Source: Betaproteobacteria bacterium
Lineage (GTDB): Bacteria; Pseudomonadota; Gammaproteobacteria; Burkholderiales; Rhodocyclaceae
Assembly (NCBI GenBank): GCA_028868235.1
Contig: JAGWUW010000032.1
Span: forward strand, 1 to 13,228
DNA length: 13,228 nt
Reading direction: 5' to 3'
Made by a program: the position numbers and the translations under genes
In this document: in pieces, positions 7,418-13,228 of the stretch
Position numbering within the stretch: position 1 is the first letter of the stretch
How the letters are laid out: each line of letters begins with the position of its first letter
Notes under the pieces: generated by a model
What the model was told of the DNA's origin: nothing
What the model saw: only the letters and a program-made list of their open reading frames with translations
Database searches by the model: none

Positions 7418-8922
7418 TTGTCGCCGTATTTTCCGTCGTCGTTTTTCAAGGCATTTTCAAGGCGCTCGCAGACCGTTTTCAGCACCTTGACCCGGGCAAA
7501 ATTTTTGTCGTTGGCCTCAACCAACGTCCAGGGCGCCAGCCCGGTTGACGTTCGGTCGACCATATCGCACACCGCCGACACGTAGTCATCCCACTTGTCG
7601 CGGTTGCGCCAGTCCTCGTCGGTGATCTTGAAGCGTTTGAACTCGGTATCCTGGCGCTCCTTGAAGCGGCGCAACTGTTCATCGGCACTGATTTGCAGCC
7701 AGAACTTGATGACCACAGCTCCGGCATCGACCATCTGGTGCTCGAAATCATTGATCTCGGCATAGGCGCGCAGCCAGTCGGCTTCGGAGCAGAAGCCCTC
7801 GACCCGCTCGACCAGCACACGGCCATACCAGGAGCGGTCGAAAATCGCCGCCCGCCCGGTGCGCGGCAGGTGCCGCCAGAAACGCCAGAGATACGGCTGC
7901 GCTCGTTCTTCCTCGGTCGGCGCGGCAATCGGCACAATCTGGTACTGCCGCGCATCCATCGAGGCAGCAATACGGCGGATGGCGCCGCCCTTGCCGGCCG
8001 CATCCGAACCTTCGAAAACCAGCACCAAAGAACGCTTGCCGACAAAGCGAGGATCGCGCACCAGTTCCGAGAGCCGCGACTGGTACTTGGCCAGTTGGCT
8101 CTCGTATTCTTTTTTAAGGAGGCGCTGCTTCAGGTCCAGCGCGCTGAGCACATTTTTCCGGTCAATGGCATGCAGGATGGGCGGCGCTACCGGTACCTGC
8201 TGGCGCCCCTCCTGTTGCAGACGCCGCTTCATGGCATCAAGCACGATGCGCCCGACGGTCAAAGATCGATAGTCGTCATCCGTTCCTTCGACGATGATCC
8301 AAGGAGCGTGGGCGGTATTGGTAATGCGCAACACATGACCGGCCACCGCCTGCAACTTGCTGTAGGTCTTCAGGCGGTCATAACTTTCCCTGGTGACGCG
8401 CCAGGCGGTATTCGGATTCTTTTCCAGCGCCTTAAGCCGCTTTTTCTGGCCATCCTTGGACAGGTGGAACCAGAATTTGAGCACCAGCGCCCCCTCGTTA
8501 ACCAGCATGGCCTCGAAGCGGTTGATGTCATCGAGGCGCTCATCCAGTTCGGAACGATGCATCTGGCCGGTTATTCGGTCGGTGATCGGCTGCGAATACC
8601 AGGAACCGGCAAAGATACCGACCTTGCCCTTGGGCGGCAGCGCGCGCCAGTAGCGCCACATGTAGGGACGCGACCGCTCCTCGTCGGAAGGCGTCGCAAA
8701 GGCCAGCGTCGAGATATGGCGCGGGTCCAACCACGAATAAAGCAGGTTGATCGTTTCTCCCTTGCCGCTACCATCGACGCCGGATATCAGGATAACGACC
8801 GGGAATTCCTTTTTCTGCAGGATGTCGTACTGCACGTCGAGCAATTCGGCGCGCAGTTTGGGTACTTCGGTTTTGAAAGTTTTTTTGTCGACCTTGTGGC
8901 CTAGCTCCGCGGATTCGAACAT
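7414..8922 (-). CDS. pap: Polyphosphate:AMP phosphotransferase (two-domain PPK2)
   Basis: The enzyme transfers a phosphate from polyphosphate to AMP, making ADP. The 502 residues hold two PPK2 domains in tandem, the layout of class II PPK2 (Pap). Domain 1 has Walker A GVDGSGKG at 48-55 and domain 2 has GSDAAGKGG at 305-313. Domain 2 keeps FDRSWYGR (361-368), with Asp362 and Arg363, whereas the matching segment of domain 1 reads FAGSWYSQ (104-111). Domain 1 is therefore probably catalytically degenerate and domain 2 the active one, as I recall being proposed for the Pseudomonas relative. GGGAGGGG precedes the ATG. It starts 3 bases after the rsmE stop and overlaps argA by 4, so it is embedded in one operon. 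Working with a polyphosphate pool, it would help regenerate ADP/ATP. Confidence 0.94.
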   Translation of the reverse strand: MFESAELGHKVDKKTFKTEVPKLRAELLDVQYDILQKKEFPVVILISGVDGSGKGETINLLYSWLDPRHISTLAFATPSDEERSRPYMWRYWRALPPKGKVGIFAGSWYSQPITDRITGQMHRSELDERLDDINRFEAMLVNEGALVLKFWFHLSKDGQKKRLKALEKNPNTAWRVTRESYDRLKTYSKLQAVAGHVLRITNTAHAPWIIVEGTDDDYRSLTVGRIVLDAMKRRLQQEGRQQVPVAPPILHAIDRKNVLSALDLKQRLLKKEYESQLAKYQSRLSELVRDPRFVGKRSLVLVFEGSDAAGKGGAIRRIAASMDARQYQIVPIAAPTEEERAQPYLWRFWRHLPRTGRAAIFDRSWYGRVLVERVEGFCSEADWLRAYAEINDFEHQMVDAGAVVIKFWLQISADEQLRRFKERQDTEFKRFKITDEDWRNRDKWDDYVSAVCDMVDRTSTGLAPWTLVEANDKNFARVKVLKTVCERLENALKNDDGKYGDK

Positions 8923-8925
8923 GCT

Positions 8926-9663
8926 TTACCCCTCCCTGAGATCGCCCCACAGTGCCTGCAACACCGCCAAAGCAGCCAAACCGGCCGTTTCGGTGCGCAA
9001 CACACGCGGCCCCATGCGCACAGCGCGGAATCCGGACTGTCTGGCCGCAATTATCTCCTGCGGATCGAGCCCCCCTTCGGCGCCGATCAGCAATTCCACG
9101 TCCTTGGCTGGAGGGATGGACAACAGTGTATCCTCGGCATCCGGAGCCAACATCAAGCGCAACGGTACATGTGTCGGCCGGGCCAGCCAGTTTTCCAGCT
9201 TTTCCAGCGGCGCCACCAGCGGTACCTGGTTGCGCCCACACTGTTCGCAGGCCGAGGCAGCGACGCCCTGCCAGTGAGCGACCCGCTTGGCCGCCCGCTC
9301 GCCGGCTAGTCGCAATACGCTACGCCGGCTCTCGACCGGAACGATATTGCGCACGCCCAACTCGACCGCCTTCTGGATGGTGAAATCCATCTTGTCACCG
9401 GCCTGCAATGCCTGCACCAGCGTAATGGATAGCGGCGACTCGCACTCGACCTCTTCCCAGTGTCCCAGCTCAGCATAGACCCGATCTCGCTCGATACGCT
9501 CGATGTGCGCCTTGTACTGCCCCCCCCGGCCATCGAACAGAACCATCGCCGCTCCAGGCGGCATGCGCAAGACCCGTACCGCGTGGCGAGCCACAGGTTC
9601 GGGAAGTTCGACATGCGCCCCCGGCGAGAGCGCTTCACGGCAATAAAAACGGGGTAAATTCAT
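8926..9663 (-). CDS. rsmE: 16S rRNA m3U1498 methyltransferase RsmE
   Basis: RsmE uses S-adenosylmethionine to methylate N3 of U1498 in 16S rRNA of the 30S subunit. The 245-residue length is normal for the family. The N-terminal PUA-like domain opens with PRFYCREAL and contains HAVRVLRMPPGA. The C-terminal SPOUT trefoil-knot domain shows QALQAGDKMDFTIQKAVELG, then LLIGAEGGLDPQE (191-203) and RMGPRVLRTETA (216-227), the SAM-binding knot. I chose the ATG at 9663 because the N-terminal family sequence begins there. The open frame extends further upstream but overlaps the divergent gene and is not conserved. There is no ribosome-binding site before this ATG, and a CATAAT hexamer ends only 7 bases upstream, so a leaderless mRNA is possible. 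First gene of the rsmE-pap-argA-yggX operon. Confidence 0.95.
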   Translation of the reverse strand: MNLPRFYCREALSPGAHVELPEPVARHAVRVLRMPPGAAMVLFDGRGGQYKAHIERIERDRVYAELGHWEEVECESPLSITLVQALQAGDKMDFTIQKAVELGVRNIVPVESRRSVLRLAGERAAKRVAHWQGVAASACEQCGRNQVPLVAPLEKLENWLARPTHVPLRLMLAPDAEDTLLSIPPAKDVELLIGAEGGLDPQEIIAARQSGFRAVRMGPRVLRTETAGLAALAVLQALWGDLREG

Positions 9664-9666
9664 CGG

Positions 9667-9676
9667 TGCTATTATG
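9667..9676. promoter_or_regulatory. Symmetric -10 element between rsmE and the thioredoxin-fold gene
   Basis: On the plus strand TGCTATTAT (9667-9675) is an extended -10 (TGn plus TATTAT, five of six) placed about 30 bases before the ATG at 9705. That would leave a leader of about 20-25 bases containing the ribosome-binding site. On the minus strand the same bases read CATAAT (9676-9671, five of six), 7 bases before the rsmE ATG. No good -35 was found on either side. Start points are inferred. Confidence 0.4.
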
Positions 9677-9704
9677 GGCGAAATGCGTTTTGGAGTGGAG
9701 AAAC

Positions 9705-10259
9705 ATGGTCGCCCTGAACCCACCCGTGTGCGATTTCGGCCAAACGGCCATCGATTTCGACCTACCCGGCACCGATGGCCAACGTCATACACTGGCCAGC
9801 TGTCGCGGCCCGAACGGCCTGCTGGTCATGTTCATCTGCAACCACTGCCCCTACGTGAAGGCGATCATCGACCGCCTGATCCGCGACTGTCGCGAACTGG
9901 CAGAACTTGGCATTGGTTGCGTTGCAATCATGAGCAACGACGTCGCTGCCTACCCGGAAGACTCGCCCGAGAACATGAAACGCTGGGCGACAGAACTCGA
10001 CTTCCCCTTCCCCTATCTGTACGACGAATCCCAGGCCATCGCTCGTGCCTACGGCGCGGTATGCACACCCGATTTCTTCGGCTACAACGCCCGCCTAGCC
10101 TTGCAATATCGTGGCCGGCTCGATGCCTCGGGACGCAACCCAGCCCCCACCGACGCCAAGCGGGAACTCTTCGCAGCCATGCAGGAAATCGCCAAAAACG
10201 GCCATGGGCCAGCCGAGCAAATCGCATCCATCGGCTGCTCGATCAAATGGCAGACATGA
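9705..10259 (+). CDS. Thioredoxin-fold / AhpC-TSA-like redox protein (184 aa)
   Basis: The protein has the thioredoxin-like fold found in the AhpC/TSA-Redoxin group. An early DFDLPGTDGQRHTLAS is followed by the strand LLVMFICNHCPYVKAII, with a CxxC pair at Cys45 and Cys48. Further on come GCVAIMSNDVAAYPEDSPENM and TPDFFGYNARLALQYRGRLD, with the cis-proline type TP motif. CNHCPYVK is characteristic of a widespread, poorly studied family usually named thioredoxin family protein. There is no signal peptide, so it should act in the cytoplasm as a thiol oxidoreductase or peroxiredoxin-like protein. The substrate is unknown. GGAG at 9696-9699 supports the ATG at 9705. An in-frame GTG at 9666 would add 13 residues and would overlap the promoter. 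It is divergent from rsmE. Confidence 0.9.
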   Translation: MVALNPPVCDFGQTAIDFDLPGTDGQRHTLASCRGPNGLLVMFICNHCPYVKAIIDRLIRDCRELAELGIGCVAIMSNDVAAYPEDSPENMKRWATELDFPFPYLYDESQAIARAYGAVCTPDFFGYNARLALQYRGRLDASGRNPAPTDAKRELFAAMQEIAKNGHGPAEQIASIGCSIKWQT

Positions 10260-10361
10260 AAATATTTGCGATATATAACAAAATTCATGGTTTTTGTGAT
10301 TTGATTCCAGCCCCTACGCTATCATTAGCCACCATAACTCATTGATTCACTGAACTTGACG
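10260..10361. other. AT-rich intergenic region before the GGDEF-EAL gene
   Basis: These 102 bases are strikingly AT-rich against the surrounding DNA. A weak inverted repeat ACAAAA (10278-10283) / TTTTGT (10292-10297) is AT-only and unlikely to be a strong terminator. TTGATT (10301) and TATCAT (10320) look like promoter boxes, but the spacing of 13 bases is too short for a standard sigma-70 promoter. A promoter for the downstream gene is expected here, but I cannot place it. Confidence 0.35.
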
Positions 10362-12842
10362 ATGTCACCGGACGTTTCCTCGCTCCCTGCAGGCGATATC
10401 CAGCGCCAGCTGGCTTACCTGCAGGCCGTCGTATCGAACATGCCCCAAGGCATCAGTGTCTTCGATGAGCAGTTGTGCCTGCGTGTCTGGAACAAGGGGT
10501 TCATCGACGTGCTAAGCCTGCCGGCCGAAAGCGTTTACGAAGGTGCCCCGTTCTCCGATCTGATTCGCATTCCTGCCGCACGCGGCGAATACGGACCGGG
10601 TGACGTCGAAACCCATGTCCGGCGTATCACCGAACTGGCCATGAAGTTCGAGGCGCATTGCTTCGAACGCACGCGCCCTAACGGCCACACCCATCTCGTT
10701 CAGGGCGAACCGCTCTACATCGGCGGCCAATTGCTCGGTTTCATCACGACCTACACCGATATCACCGAGCGCAAGGCAGCCGAAATGGCCTTGCACAAGC
10801 AGCACGAGCAATTGCAAACGGTTATCGAAAGTATCCCCAGCGCCGTCAGCCTGTTCAACCGTGACTCGGTGCTCGAACTGTGCAACTCCGAATTTCCCCG
10901 CCTCCTGGACCTCCCGAACGACCTGGTAAAGCCCGGCACGCCGATTGAAGCACTCTTCCGCTACAACGCCGAGCGCGGCGAATACGGCCCGGGCGACTCC
11001 GAACAGATCGTACGGACATTGATTTCACGCTCCGCCAAGCCGGTAAACCATCGTTTCGAACGGACTCGGCCCAATGGCAAAACATTGGAAATACGCGGAG
11101 TACCGCTGGCCGAAGGGGGCTTCGTCACGGTCTATACCGATATCACTGAGCGCCGCCACAGCGCCGAACGCGAGCAGCTGGCACAGAAGGTCTATACCCA
11201 CACACCGGCCGGGATTATCTTCACCGACGATGCACACCGCATCCTGTCGATTAACCCGGCCACTACCGAAATGACCGGCTACGAAGCCTTCGAACTGATC
11301 GGCCAGACCGTCTTTGGCCTGATCGATCTCGACGAAGAGCAATCTGCCGAGGAAATGATCGGCCAGCTGGCCCTGCGCGGTTCATGGAACGGCGAACTGG
11401 CTGTCACCCAGAAGTCCGGAGAAGATTTTCCGGCTGGAGCCCGTATCAACCGGGTCGACGATCCGCAGAGCGGCCAGCCGGCACACTACGTCTGGATTCT
11501 CGCCGACATCACCGAGCGCAAGCAGGCCGAAGACCGCATGCGCCACATCGCACAACATGATGCCCTGACAGGACTGCCCAACCGCCTGGCCCTGCTCATG
11601 CGTCTCGCCCAGCTGCTGCCGGAAGCCCGCCGCCACAACTGGAAAGTGGCACTGATGTTCCTTGATCTCGACCGTTTCAAGATCATCAACGATACCTTGG
11701 GGCATCAGGTCGGCGACGAACTGCTGCGCGAGGTAGCCTGCCGCCTGTCAAGTCTTCTGCGCGAAACCGATTTCGTCGCCCGGCTCGGTGGCGACGAGTT
11801 CGTCGTCATCCTGCCCGCCATCGTGACGCCGGCCGACGCCGCCACCGTCGCCGCCAAGATCACCTCCGCCCTATCCACTCCGATCGAAGCCAATGGCCAC
11901 GAGCTGCACACTAGTCCGTCAATCGGCATCAGCATCTTCCCAGACGATGGCCCGGACGGCGATATCATCCTGAAGAATGCCGACACGGCGATGTATCACG
12001 CCAAGGCGGCCGGTCGGAACAATTACCAGTTCTTTGCCGCGGAAATGAACCAGTCGGCTGCCGAGCGCCTGAACATCGAGCGCAAGCTGCGTCACGCCAT
12101 TGCCCGCAACGAGTTAAGCCTGGTCTTCCAGCCCCAGTTCAACGCCCCGAATGTCACCCCCACCGGGGTCGAGGCGCTGCTCCGCTGGCACCACCCAACC
12201 GAAGGCATGATCTCCCCGGCCCGCTTCATCCCGGTCGCCGAGGAAACCGGCATGATCGTCGAGATCGGCGACTGGGTACTGAGTACCGCCTGCCTTGAAA
12301 TGGCCCGCTGGATCAAGGCTGGCCTTCAGCCAATGCGCGTGGCGGTAAACGTCTCGGCCCGTCAGCTGCGCCGCCGCGATTTCTGCGAAACCGTGGCCAA
12401 TGCGCTAATTACCTCCGGGCTGCAACCAGAACTGCTGGAACTAGAAATTACCGAGAGTTCGGTCATGGAGAACCCACAGGAGGCCATCCTGATTCTTGAG
12501 CGCCTCGGTCGTATGGGTGTCACGCTGGCCATCGACGACTTCGGCACTGGCTATTCTTCACTCGCCTACCTCAAGCTCTTCCCCATCGATCACCTGAAGA
12601 TCGACCGTTCCTTCGTCGCTGACATCGAACACGACCTGAATGACCGTGCCATCGCCTTCGGCACCATCGCTCTCGCCCACTCCCTTGGCTTGCGGGTCAT
12701 TGCCGAAGGGGTAGAAACCGAGGATCAGCTCGAACTTCTGCGTTCGAACGCCTGCGATGAGGTGCAGGGCTACCTGTTCAGCAAGCCGCTCAACAGCGCC
12801 GCAGCCTTTGCCTTCCTGCACGCCAAGCAGCGCGCGGAGTAA
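10362..12842 (+). CDS. Triple-PAS GGDEF-EAL protein (c-di-GMP turnover, 826 aa)
   Basis: A cytoplasmic signalling protein with no membrane span. Two tandem PAS_7-type modules (about 16-140 and 147-268) share RGEYGPGD (74-81, 205-212) and FERTRPNG (101-108, 232-239) at a constant 131-residue spacing, each ending in YTDITER. A third, ordinary PAS (about 272-388) ends in ADITERKQAE. The diguanylate cyclase domain (about 395-555) has an intact GGDEF at 476-480 and an RETD inhibitory site at 467-470. The EAL domain (about 565-815) has EALLRW at 604, NVSARQL, LELEITES, DDFGTGYSS at 725 and AEGVETEDQ, so the phosphodiesterase residues look complete. It may therefore make or break c-di-GMP depending on the PAS signal. 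The start is uncertain: ATG at 10362 (chosen) or TTG at 10356, neither with a good ribosome-binding site. Confidence 0.95.
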   Translation: MSPDVSSLPAGDIQRQLAYLQAVVSNMPQGISVFDEQLCLRVWNKGFIDVLSLPAESVYEGAPFSDLIRIPAARGEYGPGDVETHVRRITELAMKFEAHCFERTRPNGHTHLVQGEPLYIGGQLLGFITTYTDITERKAAEMALHKQHEQLQTVIESIPSAVSLFNRDSVLELCNSEFPRLLDLPNDLVKPGTPIEALFRYNAERGEYGPGDSEQIVRTLISRSAKPVNHRFERTRPNGKTLEIRGVPLAEGGFVTVYTDITERRHSAEREQLAQKVYTHTPAGIIFTDDAHRILSINPATTEMTGYEAFELIGQTVFGLIDLDEEQSAEEMIGQLALRGSWNGELAVTQKSGEDFPAGARINRVDDPQSGQPAHYVWILADITERKQAEDRMRHIAQHDALTGLPNRLALLMRLAQLLPEARRHNWKVALMFLDLDRFKIINDTLGHQVGDELLREVACRLSSLLRETDFVARLGGDEFVVILPAIVTPADAATVAAKITSALSTPIEANGHELHTSPSIGISIFPDDGPDGDIILKNADTAMYHAKAAGRNNYQFFAAEMNQSAAERLNIERKLRHAIARNELSLVFQPQFNAPNVTPTGVEALLRWHHPTEGMISPARFIPVAEETGMIVEIGDWVLSTACLEMARWIKAGLQPMRVAVNVSARQLRRRDFCETVANALITSGLQPELLELEITESSVMENPQEAILILERLGRMGVTLAIDDFGTGYSSLAYLKLFPIDHLKIDRSFVADIEHDLNDRAIAFGTIALAHSLGLRVIAEGVETEDQLELLRSNACDEVQGYLFSKPLNSAAAFAFLHAKQRAE

Positions 12843-12875
12843 AATCGCGCCTTTGTCATTGATGCAGGAGTTCCC

Positions 12876-13228
12876 ATGGCACAACAGCGCACGCTGGCTC
12901 GCTATCTTACCGAAGAGCAACGCACCAAGGGCGCCATCACTGGCGACCTGAAGTTCCTGATCGAAATCGTTTCCCGCGCCTGCCAGGCCATTTCCATCGC
13001 CATCGGCAAGGGCGGACTCGGTGGCGTGCTCGGCGAAGCCGGCAGCGACAACGTACAGGGCGAAGCACAGAAGAAACTCGACGTCCTGTCCAACGAGATT
13101 CTGCTCGACGCCAACGAATGGGGCGGCCATCTCGCCGCCATGGCCTCCGAGGAAATGGACCTGCCGCACCTCGTGCCGCACCGCTTCCCGAAGGGCGAAT
13201 ACCTGCTCACCTTCGACCCGCTCGACGG
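12876..13228 (+). CDS. fbp: Fructose-1,6-bisphosphatase class 1 (partial, 5' part)
   Basis: The first 117 codons of a class 1 FBPase, which hydrolyses fructose 1,6-bisphosphate to fructose 6-phosphate in gluconeogenesis and, in autotrophs, the Calvin cycle. Visible family features are the N-terminal [11 protein letters not shown], then [20 protein letters not shown], the metal-binding ASEEMD, and FDPLDG at the window end, which is the start of the conserved FDPLDGSSN metal and substrate site. AGGAG at 12866-12870 stands five bases before the ATG. It begins 33 bases after the GGDEF-EAL stop without a visible terminator, so it may be read from the same transcript or have its own promoter. The remaining two thirds of the gene lie outside the window. 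Confidence 0.95.
   Translation, partial: MAQQRTLARYLTEEQRTKGAITGDLKFLIEIVSRACQAISIAIGKGGLGGVLGEAGSDNVQGEAQKKLDVLSNEILLDANEWGGHLAAMASEEMDLPHLVPHRFPKGEYLLTFDPLD

Noticed and set aside
7693..8904. 403-codon open frame on the plus strand opposite pap
   Set aside because: Antisense to the two-domain PPK2 gene, whose motifs are intact. No family signature is visible in the plus-strand translation.
9664..9792. N-terminal extension of RsmE by 43 residues
   Set aside because: The extension overlaps the divergent gene and its promoter and does not resemble the family. The conserved sequence begins at the ATG at 9663.
10260..10361. c-di-GMP riboswitch or FNR-type site before the GGDEF-EAL gene
   Set aside because: No GEMM-like stem architecture and no TTGAT-N4-ATCAA palindrome were found.

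Overview
The window reads as chromosomal DNA of a GC-rich betaproteobacterium. The protein set (PhoX-type phosphatase, polyphosphate:AMP phosphotransferase, bifunctional-type ArgA, PAS_7/GGDEF/EAL regulator, class 1 FBPase) suggests Rhodocyclales, near Dechloromonas, Azonexus or Accumulibacter. That placement is inference from protein style and not from a marker gene. No rRNA, tRNA, CRISPR array, insertion sequence or phage gene was seen. Both ends cut a gene: an EAL-domain protein on the left and fbp on the right.

Layout. Positions 1-240 (minus) hold the N-terminus of an EAL protein. A plus-strand pair follows: a 79-residue Cys-rich protein of unknown function and a GNAT acetyltransferase 6 bases downstream. 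Next come a large Tat-exported PhoX-family phosphatase and, 14 bases later, a 55-residue single-span membrane protein. This unit converges on a DEDDh exonuclease (minus) with only 7 bases between the stop codons, inside a perfect short palindrome. A chemoreceptor gene (plus) of clearly lower GC content comes next and ends at a strong hairpin terminator shared with the following minus-strand operon.

That operon, read right to left, is rsmE - pap - argA - yggX. It is tightly packed: a 3-base gap, a 4-base ATGA overlap, then a 29-base gap. It joins 16S rRNA methylation, polyphosphate-driven AMP phosphorylation, the first step of arginine synthesis and an Fe(II)/oxidative-damage protein. rsmE diverges from a thioredoxin-fold gene across 41 bases holding one symmetric -10 element that could serve both strands. 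Downstream are an 826-residue triple-PAS GGDEF-EAL protein, with both catalytic domains apparently intact, and the start of fbp.

Themes: phosphorus (PhoX, Pap) and c-di-GMP/chemotaxis signalling (two EAL proteins, one chemoreceptor). No clearly new multi-gene system is evident. The least explained items are the 79-residue Cys-rich protein coupled to the acetyltransferase, the 55-residue membrane protein behind phoX, and the rsmE/thioredoxin divergent promoter.
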